Origin: Deltaproteobacteria bacterium
Lineage (GTDB): Bacteria > Desulfobacterota > Binatia > UBA9968
Length of the DNA: 35,268 nt
Reading direction: 5' to 3'
NCBI GenBank assembly: GCA_016210115.1
Contig: JACQUW010000124.1
Location: 1 to 35,268 of the forward strand
The notes under the pieces are model-generated. The model worked only from the letters and a program-made list of their open reading frames with translations. It searched no databases and was not told the origin of the DNA. Of this stretch, positions 25,414 to 32,936 are shown one piece after another. Position numbers and translations under genes: made by a program. Every line of letters starts with the position of its first letter. Position 1 is the stretch's first letter.

Positions 25414-27482
25414 GCGCCCGCCTCCAGTGCTCGAAGCCTCAGATGCAGCGCCGCAGCCCGGCGATGACTTTCACGAGCGTAGCTGCCGACACGCTCGTCA
25501 TCGTGCGCGTGGAGCCTCTTACCTGCAGCTTCGATGGCCGTCATCAATTCAACCTCGGCCGCGATCTTCGGTAACCGGGATATGAGAGCGGGTTGGTCTT
25601 CACCGCGCTCAACGGCGCCGCTTATTTCTCGAACCAGGCGGTCCAGGAGGAACAATCTGCACTCCTCGCTCGGTACGTTTGCCTCCGGCGCAATGGCTTC
25701 CATGCACCAGCGCGCCAGGTCGCGTAGCGTGCGACGAAGGGTGAACTCAGATCGTGGCGTTCTTTCCAAACGGATGCGTAGGCCCCGGAAGCCCGTGTGG
25801 AGGTTTCGGTAGAAACGATCGAGATCAGCCTGATGCGTAAGAACGTTGGTCGGCTCAGGAGCACCGTCGCGGTGGCGCGACCGCAGTTCTTCAAGCCACT
25901 TCTGCTGGTCGCGGTAAGTCAATGGGGCCACAGATCCGGCCTGGGCTATTCGTTGGTCGAGCCCAAGCAGCACGGGTTCTACCATGGCCAACCCGCAGAA
26001 CAGTTCGGGGCGATCGACGTTAAGCGGTGCCTCTGCATACGCGAGCACGTTTTCGTCGCTATCGAGCGCTTCGACTCGCACGCGGCATGCCTTTACTGTC
26101 GGGATCCCCGTGGCCAGATCGGTCGCGAGCAGTTCCGCCGCAGGCACCCGCGCAGTCACTGCTGCGTTAAGCGGGCCTCCGGAAACAACCGACCACCTCC
26201 CACCAATTTCTGCGAGCACACGGATTTGCACCGTGTTCGGTGGAACATTCTCTAAGGAGAGTTCGAGGAGCTTTGCATCCAAACACAATATCACGTCAGT
26301 TACAGTGAAGGCCTCGCGTGGACGCGACGGCGGAAAGGTACGGGACGCGACATTCAATCCTCCCCAGTCTGGCACCGGCGCGAACAGCCGATCGAGTCCC
26401 AAAGCGGCGACGATCGATCTCGCGCCACCACTTCGAAGAGGCAGATGCGTCAAGACCGCAAGCTCTGCGTTACCGTTGGGCGGCGTGCTTAGCCACGCAG
26501 CCGATGTGAAGTTGGGCGACCCGGATAAAGCGAGTAGGAAGGGTTTGCGACCGGTTGCAGCCTCACCTTCCAGCACGAGAAACTTTGCATGGAGCGGACG
26601 TGCGTCGTCCGTTGTATGAAGCCGGGATAGGATGGCTATTTTGCTTGCCCAACGCTCAAGTTTCTTCAAGGGCAGCTGCGTAACGCCATGGTCCTCCTGA
26701 AAGTAGATGGTCAAAGGTTTCTCGATTCCAGTAGGCTCGAACGTGAAATCAGCGAAGAGACGCTCAAACGCAGAGGTATCGTCCGACTGGCCTACTGGGT
26801 CCTCGAGCGGAAGCGCCGAGGACGCGTCTGGCTCGTAGAACGGGCTCATGATGATCGCACGTCGAAGGAAGCGGTGCGGAGCAAGTGCGAGCAATTGTTC
26901 CCAGAGCGGCTTGTCGTAGTTATGCAGGATGACGTGTGGTGACGGCGTCGCCTCAGCCGGCACGCGCCCCAGGACCTCCCGGAGCGCGACCCCGATGTCC
27001 TCGAGCGCAGTACGGGACGCCGCAGCGACCTCCCGCCGTAGCAGATCGGCGATGTATCGATGGAGCTGCCTGAACAAGAACTTCGGCCCGCCCTCCCGTC
27101 CGATCTCAAACGCCTGCCCTAGCTCTAAGTTCCGCTCGAAACCGCCACGTGTCGTGTTAGCGCTGCCAAGAAAGGCGAGCGCGCGATCCTCCGCGACGAG
27201 TAGTAATAGCTTCGGGTGGAACACACGGGTGCTGAACGCCGCATCCGCGCGACGATACCGAAGGCTTGACGCTTCGGCGATCAAGGCGTTGCGATCTCGA
27301 ATGACGAGCGCAACAGCTACGGGTCGCTCAAAGAGGTCGGGAGCCATTACCTCTTCGAACCAGCGCCCGTCGAAAGAGTACGTCAACACCAGCGCCGCCC
27401 GTAGCGGCTGACCGGGGGCGAAAGCACCGAGAATATCGCGCAGAGCCAGACGGTCAGTTACCATTCCGAAGGTCCTCAGCAC
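25410..27482 (-). CDS. Phospholipase D-superfamily nuclease-like protein of a candidate defence operon
   Basis: This 690-residue protein carries two PLD half-sites. Site 1 is H89-P-K91 with GSANTTRGG (106-114). Site 2 is H298-A-K300 with SGSPNFTSAAW (320-330). The second site is like the tyrosyl-DNA phosphodiesterase signature, where S/N...AAW follows the HxK. Paired HxK motifs make one active site that cleaves phosphodiesters through a histidine intermediate. The C-terminal half (about 370-690) has a beta-rich section and then helices and is not recognised. It overlaps the upstream gene by 29 bp and the helicase gene by 4 bp. The family is common in DISARM-like and other anti-phage systems, usually as a smaller protein. 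Confidence 0.83.
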   Translation of the reverse strand: MLRTFGMVTDRLALRDILGAFAPGQPLRAALVLTYSFDGRWFEEVMAPDLFERPVAVALVIRDRNALIAEASSLRYRRADAAFSTRVFHPKLLLLVAEDRALAFLGSANTTRGGFERNLELGQAFEIGREGGPKFLFRQLHRYIADLLRREVAAASRTALEDIGVALREVLGRVPAEATPSPHVILHNYDKPLWEQLLALAPHRFLRRAIIMSPFYEPDASSALPLEDPVGQSDDTSAFERLFADFTFEPTGIEKPLTIYFQEDHGVTQLPLKKLERWASKIAILSRLHTTDDARPLHAKFLVLEGEAATGRKPFLLALSGSPNFTSAAWLSTPPNGNAELAVLTHLPLRSGGARSIVAALGLDRLFAPVPDWGGLNVASRTFPPSRPREAFTVTDVILCLDAKLLELSLENVPPNTVQIRVLAEIGGRWSVVSGGPLNAAVTARVPAAELLATDLATGIPTVKACRVRVEALDSDENVLAYAEAPLNVDRPELFCGLAMVEPVLLGLDQRIAQAGSVAPLTYRDQQKWLEELRSRHRDGAPEPTNVLTHQADLDRFYRNLHTGFRGLRIRLERTPRSEFTLRRTLRDLARWCMEAIAPEANVPSEECRLFLLDRLVREISGAVERGEDQPALISRLPKIAAEVELMTAIEAAGKRLHAHDDERVGSYARESHRRAAALHLRLRALEAGA

Positions 27483-29361
27483 CGAGCCTTACATCGCGGC
27501 AGAGCGAGTAGAGCTGCGGGAACCGCATCGAATGGAAGCCCAACGCCATCTCTTGGAGGTCGTCTTTCACGACAGCCTCACCATCAAAGTAACACCACCG
27601 TTGACGCCCCTTGTTGACCGATACTTCTCCATGCCGTTCGACCATCGCCTGAAGGAGTTCGGGTAGCGCCTGCGCCAGGGAACGCTCAGGCTGCGAGCGC
27701 AAGACGGAATCAACCAGGATCAAAGGGGCACTTCCTGTGAGGTTCGGGGCGACGGCGCGGAACATCCGCTCACCCACTAGACGAGCGAGAAGGAGACCAC
27801 CTACGGCTGCGCACTGCGCAGCACCCTCCACACGAAAAAGGTCCGGAACCAGGGTGCGAACTGTCGGAGCGCCGGCGGCAGCACCTGCGAGCGGAGCCGA
27901 CCATAGCCGCCGGGTTCTCGCATCGGCATCGCGCATGATTCGATCACCGAGTTCGGACGTTCTTGTCCGTCCGTGAGAGCGCAAGTCTTCAACGAGCACC
28001 CTGAAAATTGCCGAGAGACCCAACCCTAGAAGTTCAAAGACGGCTGCGGTTTGGAAGTCCCGATTATCGTTCGTGGGCGCTTGGTCATAGAAATACAACA
28101 GGACACGGTCATTACTCAGCCCCTCAAGTTCGGGGGCTTCCTCCGCGGCAGCAGAGTCGTCCTCGGCGGTAGCCTCCGGTGCAATCTGTCCCCGTTTCTC
28201 ATAACGCTCTGTAAGTAGGCCGCGCTGGAATAGGCGGCGCACCGTCAAGAATCGACGCTCGGCATCTACACTGTTGCCGAGAATGAATCCTTCCAGGAAG
28301 GCCCTGCGGTACTGTTCCAGCAAACGAAGCTCGGAGAAGCAGAGTTGGCCTCCCCACTCTCGAAGTACATCGCGATGGCGTGTCTCATCACCTAGGGCGA
28401 AATTGGTGAAGGCATCGGGAACCCGCCTCTTGAAGCCGCGAGCCAGCCGTTCCCCGAAATCAGACAGGCTGTACGGTAGCAGCCTATCTGCACCGAGGTC
28501 TGGTGCGTCGACCGCAAAGCCAAAGCTGGTCAGCGAGGTGGCGTAGAGCCTGAATGCCCCGGCGGAGTTCTGGTTCTTGAGGATTCGTGTCGGCACCCGG
28601 TATCGGTTAGCTTCGTGTCCCTGAAGCAATTGTGTTTTACTGCGCTGGCCGAGGAGCGCGCAGGAGTTATCATTGATATCATGCTGGATGAACTCGCATA
28701 GCACTAAGCCCCGCTCTAGGCGATTCAGCCGCTCACGGCGCGTCGGGCCGCTTGAGAAAGAAGGCCCGTTCAGGAGTTGAATCGCCCAGGCCAGGAAGCC
28801 ATAATAGCCGGCACGTGTTGTGAAGACCGTGAGCCCGGGCAGGAGCGCGTTGGCGAGACGCTCCGCGTAAGCCTGGAGCCCAAGCGGATCCCGGGAGGAC
28901 GGCGGCAGCCGTTCCGGTTCCAACCATCGGGGCAGGAGTGCCTCGATGGTCGAGTCCACGGTCGATGCTTTGACCGAAACAAAGCTGCAATCGCGCCAGA
29001 TCCGGACCCGTGTATCCGGTTTAGGCCACTCCTCCGGGTCATAGCGGAGGCCGTGCTTGCGAAGCGCGTTTCGGATTGTTCGGGCTGGCTTCGGGCGCAG
29101 CCTGCGCAACGGACGGTTGAAGAACATCTCGCAGAGGGTGGAGCGCTTCACCGAAAATACACGCCTACTGTTCTTGTCACGTTCGTCGAGGTAGGCAACA
29201 AATGGGCGCAGCTCAACTGTCCGAACGCTTTTGCGTCCACCCCAGAAGAAGTCCAGCTCGGCAAACTCGGAATCGACACGGCGGACTATCGCAAGATATC
29301 GACGCGCGGTCGTCACCTCCCACAAAACAACCTGGCCCTGTGCTAAGTCAATCTCTTTCAT
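27454..29361 (-). CDS. Unknown 635-residue protein, first gene of the helicase/PLD operon
   Basis: I do not recognise this protein with confidence. Residues about 5-55 (GQVVLWEVTTARRYLAIVRR and following) have the short-strand pattern of a small Tudor/SH3-like barrel, as at the N-terminus of HepA/RapA. Around 173-194, LLPGLTVFTTRAGYYGFLAW resembles a motif I recall from DUF6361 proteins, which I believe also occur beside PLD and helicase genes. An acidic linker (about 395-415) divides the protein. No nuclease or methylase motif is visible. It is followed by the PLD gene with a 29-bp overlap. The ATG at 29361 has only a weak G-rich site upstream. A specificity or scaffold role is a guess from context. 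Confidence 0.8.
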   Translation of the reverse strand: MKEIDLAQGQVVLWEVTTARRYLAIVRRVDSEFAELDFFWGGRKSVRTVELRPFVAYLDERDKNSRRVFSVKRSTLCEMFFNRPLRRLRPKPARTIRNALRKHGLRYDPEEWPKPDTRVRIWRDCSFVSVKASTVDSTIEALLPRWLEPERLPPSSRDPLGLQAYAERLANALLPGLTVFTTRAGYYGFLAWAIQLLNGPSFSSGPTRRERLNRLERGLVLCEFIQHDINDNSCALLGQRSKTQLLQGHEANRYRVPTRILKNQNSAGAFRLYATSLTSFGFAVDAPDLGADRLLPYSLSDFGERLARGFKRRVPDAFTNFALGDETRHRDVLREWGGQLCFSELRLLEQYRRAFLEGFILGNSVDAERRFLTVRRLFQRGLLTERYEKRGQIAPEATAEDDSAAAEEAPELEGLSNDRVLLYFYDQAPTNDNRDFQTAAVFELLGLGLSAIFRVLVEDLRSHGRTRTSELGDRIMRDADARTRRLWSAPLAGAAAGAPTVRTLVPDLFRVEGAAQCAAVGGLLLARLVGERMFRAVAPNLTGSAPLILVDSVLRSQPERSLAQALPELLQAMVERHGEVSVNKGRQRWCYFDGEAVVKDDLQEMALGFHSMRFPQLYSLCRDVRLGAEDLRNGN

Positions 29362-29554
29362 TTGACAGAGCCCCCATAGTCAAGAAGGGGAAAGACAAAC
29401 GTCTCCTCCAGAGTCAAAGAGCGCCTTACGGAACATACGGGTTCACGGCGTTTGAAGAACTATCCGGGCCTGTTCCCGTGCTCTCTCGCTTGAGATCTTT
29501 CAAAGATTAGTCCGTTACAGGAAAAATTCTCCATCTTTGTAGAACACCTTTCCC

Positions 29555-29695
29555 TCACCAAGATGTGGCCCAGAAAATTGGTGCGGCGTGCCAACCGAAG
29601 AGAACGACCTGATCTATCCGCACTCTCTGCTCAAGGTATTCGATGGTGTGCCTGATTACTTCTACTGTAGTAGTTGGCGCCTTAATCTCTTTCAT
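29555..29695 (-). pseudogene. Remnant of a MNT-type nucleotidyltransferase gene
   Basis: From the ATG at 29695, which has GGAG 5 bp upstream, 46 residues can be read. The first 36, ending YLEQRVRIDQVVLFGWHA, match the N-terminal helix and strand of polymerase-beta-type minimal nucleotidyltransferases, where LFGSxARG is the catalytic motif. Here Ser is Trp, the GSxxxxxSDxD part is missing, and the frame stops after a few unrelated residues. Another frame just beyond shows a short protein-like tail (GEGKVFYKDGEFFL). It is therefore most likely a broken gene. MNT domains often pair with HEPN toxins; no HEPN gene is seen beside it. Confidence 0.5.
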
Positions 29696-29828
29696 AGGAT
29701 CTCCGGTTGGTTCAGGTGGGCCGACGCCATCGACCCGCCAACTTTCTCTGCTACGCACAAGACGGTCTCTCGAAAGGTTATATCGAGAATCTTGTCCGGT
29801 CTACCATTGTCGCAGAGTCTTAGGACGG

Positions 29829-30398
29829 CTAAACGCCATTTTGCAGAGACTGCCTTTGCCGCCCCCACCTAAGACCTAAGGCCTTCTTGAAGCGAGGTTG
29901 TCCGAGCAACGACCCCTTGTGGTCATGTTTCTCGCCCCCAGCCGTGAGGACTCGATACCGTCCCAATCCCATGCTCTCTATCGCGACCACGCTCGCGCCA
30001 CGAATTCGCGTCTCGTTGAGGAATACAAAAAAAGCGGACAAGAACCCAGCAATTCGCTGTGAGGCGATCTTATTGTCCATGTAGACACCGCCATATGGCA
30101 GCCGAAGGCAGATCTTGTTTCGCCCATCATCAAAAGAATAATAGAATGCGTAGCTATTCACGCCGTGGCCCCAGAACCCGACCAGAAAATAGCCTGCGGG
30201 GCTTGTCTCGTCGAATGTCATGATGTCACCTTGCACCAACATCGGATGGCGGGCAGCTTCCGCTGAGCCAAATAACAGGGACTCAGAGCCGATCTTTTGC
30301 ACCCGCACGGCAGGGATTACGAGGGTTGAAAAGGGAATATTAAAGGCGATTTCGAAAGCTTCCTGTAGTTTCTTTAGGTTCGTACAGGATTTGGCCAT
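29829..30398 (-). CDS. Hypothetical protein, 189 residues
   Basis: I recognise no family. The protein looks real: mixed alpha/beta, with a conserved-looking central block (GYFLVGFWGHGVNSYAFYYS, then RLPYGGVYMDN) and a following helix IAGFLSAFFVFL, which is amphipathic rather than clearly transmembrane. The C-terminal 30 residues are basic. A GGAAG site stands 8 bp before the ATG at 30398. It is on the same strand as the neighbouring orphan gene at 30535-31323, with a 136-bp gap, inside the accessory island. A role as an immunity or accessory protein is possible but not shown. Confidence 0.65.
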   Translation of the reverse strand: MAKSCTNLKKLQEAFEIAFNIPFSTLVIPAVRVQKIGSESLLFGSAEAARHPMLVQGDIMTFDETSPAGYFLVGFWGHGVNSYAFYYSFDDGRNKICLRLPYGGVYMDNKIASQRIAGFLSAFFVFLNETRIRGASVVAIESMGLGRYRVLTAGGEKHDHKGSLLGQPRFKKALGLRWGRQRQSLQNGV

Positions 30399-30534
30399 CT
30401 AAATCACTTCCGTCCTTCAGATTCAGTACTTGATCACAGATTTGTGGCCCAGTTGTCGCTTCTCATAGCCGTGCACTTAAATGAACTTGAAAAAAGTGCG
30501 GCCGCTCCATTCAACCCGAATCCAAGTTATCTGG

Positions 30535-31323
30535 CTACGAGAGCGAATAGATGATCACCGGCTTTTTATACCTCAAGCCGCTAAGCCCGCGAGCCATGCC
30601 GTAATATATCCTCCTGTAGTGGGACACAGTCGTCGCTAGGTGCGCATCAGCCGCAAAAATAGACCACACCGGATCATTGACATCACGCGGCAGCCAATCC
30701 TTTGCATAAGCCTTCTGAAGGAAGGAAAGCCACAACTTAAAGTCGGCTGTTCCCAGGCAGTTTATTTTTTGCGTGATATCGCCCCACAAAATTGGACACT
30801 GCCACTTGTAGAGAGGCGCAGCCAAAGATCGTGTCTTCGCGTAGCCCCGGAATGAACGATATCGCTCACGGTTGCCGCAAAAGAACTGTTTAAACCAGGG
30901 CTCATCCTCGCTAACGTAATGCAGCTTCAGTACGGCATAGAGAGTTGGGGCACCGAGCTTCCTTTTCAAGAAAGCCCGCACGGCCATATTCAATAAAATC
31001 TCTTCGTGCGCAGCTCCACGGATATAACATCCGATTCGCGGAAGGACATTCTTTCCTACGAGATCCAGTAGACGCCACAACGTCCAATACACAAAGCCAT
31101 TTTGGCTCAGGGCGTGCCGGACTGTTCGGTTCAGATAACGGTCCACGGGACCATTCTCCTCCGTGTAGCCCTCGGAAAAGCCATAACAATCACGAAATCC
31201 GCCGTCGAGCCAGTCGTACCATGTCTTTCGCCTTAGGCCTGACACGAGTTCTCGAAACGTCTTGTCCAGGATCTTATCGAATTCAGACTGGTCAAAAACC
31301 GTATAGGTACAATCGAACCCCAT
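30535..31323 (-). CDS. Hypothetical protein, 262 residues
   Basis: This protein is not assigned to a family. It begins MGFDCTYTVFDQSEFDKIL, a pattern seen at the start of some small immunity-like proteins, and is rich in Trp, Tyr and Arg (WYDWLDGGFRDCYGF; FVYWTLWRLLDLVG; PWFKQFFCGNRERYRSFRGY). It has no signal peptide, no clear membrane helix and no catalytic motif I can name. The start at 31323 lacks a strong ribosome binding site. It lies at the right end of the island, just before the 600-bp non-coding stretch. Confidence 0.65.
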   Translation of the reverse strand: MGFDCTYTVFDQSEFDKILDKTFRELVSGLRRKTWYDWLDGGFRDCYGFSEGYTEENGPVDRYLNRTVRHALSQNGFVYWTLWRLLDLVGKNVLPRIGCYIRGAAHEEILLNMAVRAFLKRKLGAPTLYAVLKLHYVSEDEPWFKQFFCGNRERYRSFRGYAKTRSLAAPLYKWQCPILWGDITQKINCLGTADFKLWLSFLQKAYAKDWLPRDVNDPVWSIFAADAHLATTVSHYRRIYYGMARGLSGLRYKKPVIIYSLS

Positions 31324-31481
31324 ATGATCCGGACTATACGAGAGTAAAGTGCGGCTTGTCCTCTCTCCTCACACCCGCCCCGTTGACCAGCTATGAATGT
31401 CAGGCAGGGTCACGGTCGCAAATGAGACAATCGGCATGGGTGAAAATCTTAACCGATTCGGTTGTCTATGACAAGCGGAAG

Positions 31482-31503
31482 AAGCTGCTATCAAGCTGCT
31501 ATC
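31482..31503. repeat. Tandem 11-bp direct repeat
   Basis: AAGCTGCTATC occurs twice in perfect tandem at 31482-31492 and 31493-31503. It could be slippage in non-coding DNA or a two-site binding element. Confidence 0.6.
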
Positions 31504-31800
31504 AGGCAGAGGGCAACAGTCCTTACGTTGTCCGGCGTCAGGCGTCGGTCCTAGTGAAAGGACCATGCCGCGCGAATCCGCGGCAAACTCGGCTCCCGGG
31601 CTAGACCAATACTTGGTGAAGCTGGAAGAGGGGGGCTTTACCGGTAGGTCTCGCGGATGGCGGGCCAGGCGAAGGTAGTGTATAAAATGACTGTATGGAG
31701 CAGCTTGTCGTTACCGTCTTTCTCGTACTATGAAAGGACTTCAGGCGTTCGTCTGGCTAACCGCTGAGGCGCTGGGTTCGCCGAGTAAATATTTGACTAA

Positions 31801-31832
31801 ATTCTCTGTGTTCTCCGTGTCTCAGTGGTAAA
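31801..31832. repeat. Dispersed intergenic repeat of the 'ETRRTQR / HGEHRE' type
   Basis: The sequence TTCTCTGTGTTCTCCGTGTC followed by TCAGTGGTAAA is nearly identical, from memory, to a repeat found between genes in many environmental bacterial genomes. When mistranslated it yields the familiar peptides TETRRTQR and HGEHRE, both of which appear in the minus-strand frames here. Its function is unknown. Confidence 0.6.
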
Positions 31833-31925
31833 GGCCCGGTTTTCGTTTTTGGTTGCGGCTCCGCCGCGCTGTGTGGTGAATACGCCGAAAGATCCACTTT
31901 CGGAGGAATCCCAGTCAGGTAGCTG

Positions 31926-32927
31926 ATGACGGCACTTCGATTCGGCCTGGGCGCTCCGGTATTTCCCGTCGACGATGTCATGATGGCGGCCGCATTTGCT
32001 GAGGAATCCGGCTTCGACGGTTTCTGGGTGGCCGAGTATTTGACTCGCCGTGGCGATCGCGGGCTCGCCTTGGAGCCGCTTACGATTCTTGCAGCTGTCG
32101 CCCGCCAGACACGCCGCGTCCATCTCGGCACCTACGTCGTCGGGCTTGAGCGCCGGCACCCCTCAATGCTCGCCTTTAGCGCCGCGAGCCTCGATCAGCT
32201 AAGCGGCGGGCGTTTCATCCTTGGGCTTGGCACGGGCGCGCTTGAGATGGACCGCGCCCTTGGTATTCCTCATGGTCAGGCAACTTCGCGCCTGGACGAG
32301 TACATCAAGATTCTCCGGCGATTGTGGCGTGAAGAGAAGCCGACCTATCAGGGCCGCTGCTACAGCCTGAACGGAGGCACCCTGTCGGTATTTCCTACGC
32401 AGAAATCGCTCCCGATCTGGGTAGCCGCGCAGGGGCCCAAGGGTATGGAGATTGCCGGGACCAACGCTGATGGGTGGATTTCAAACTGGCTTTACACACC
32501 CGAGGGATTTGGCCACGCCCTGGCTGTAGTGCGAAGTCACGCCGAAGCCGCCGGGCGCGATCCATCGACGATCGTGGGAGTTTTCGAGGCAGGCGTGTCC
32601 ATAGCGGAGACGGAAGCTGAAGCCGAACAGTACGGAATTCCAGGTGTGAAAGCCAAGCTCCTAAAGATCGGCGGCGGATACAGTTATGGATACCGCCAGC
32701 TTAAGGCCATGGGCTATGAGGGACCGCCGCCGGAGAGGCCGGAGCAGATCGCCGATCAGGTAGTACGAGCCTGCTCCATGATCGGGACGCCAGCCCAAAT
32801 CATCGAGCAGGTCGAAGCTTATGCGGCGCATGGTGTAGATTACTTCATCACGACTTTCATGAATCCCCGAGGTGAGGTTCTCTTCGCCAGCAAGGTCCTG
32901 CCTTATTTCCGCAGCCGCAGAGAGTAG
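31926..32927 (+). CDS. LLM-class flavin-dependent oxidoreductase (luciferase-like monooxygenase)
   Basis: This 333-residue TIM-barrel protein starts FGLGAPVFPVDD and shows GFDGFWVAEYL, VHLGTYVVGLERRHPSMLA, LSGGRFILGLGTG and PIWVAAQGPKGMEIAGTNADGW. These are the conserved strands of the bacterial luciferase superfamily near the F420/FMN site. Members use reduced FMN or F420, for example methylene-tetrahydromethanopterin reductase or F420-dependent dehydrogenases, and the cofactor is not decided here. GGAGGAA at 31902-31908 is rather far (17 bp) upstream of the ATG. The M24-fold gene follows after 9 bp, so they form an operon. Confidence 0.9.
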   Translation: MTALRFGLGAPVFPVDDVMMAAAFAEESGFDGFWVAEYLTRRGDRGLALEPLTILAAVARQTRRVHLGTYVVGLERRHPSMLAFSAASLDQLSGGRFILGLGTGALEMDRALGIPHGQATSRLDEYIKILRRLWREEKPTYQGRCYSLNGGTLSVFPTQKSLPIWVAAQGPKGMEIAGTNADGWISNWLYTPEGFGHALAVVRSHAEAAGRDPSTIVGVFEAGVSIAETEAEAEQYGIPGVKAKLLKIGGGYSYGYRQLKAMGYEGPPPERPEQIADQVVRACSMIGTPAQIIEQVEAYAAHGVDYFITTFMNPRGEVLFASKVLPYFRSRRE

Positions 32928-32936
32928 GAGAAAAAA

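Larger units (their letters stand above)
31324..31925. other. Long non-coding stretch between the island and the LLM gene
   Basis: No gene is supported in these 602 bp. The stretch contains a tandem 11-bp repeat at 31482-31503 and a dispersed-type repeat near 31801-31832, listed separately. Short ORFs here run antisense to neighbouring genes or have repeat-derived composition. The promoter of the LLM gene should lie near its right end, but I see no clear boxes. Confidence 0.5.

Noticed and set aside
22987-29361. Classification of the helicase/PLD operon as DISARM or a 7-deazapurine (Dpd) system
   Set aside because: No methylase, DUF1998 (DrmB), DrmA helicase, or Dpd transglycosylase and preQ0 genes are present; only the helicase and PLD types are shared.
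30945-31604. 219-codon plus-strand ORF
   Set aside because: More than half is antisense to the 262-residue gene and the rest runs through the tandem repeat; no ribosome binding site or motif.
31681-31686. TATAAA as a -10 box for the LLM gene
   Set aside because: The position 17 bp upstream reads TGGCGG, a poor -35, and the distance to the gene is about 240 bp.
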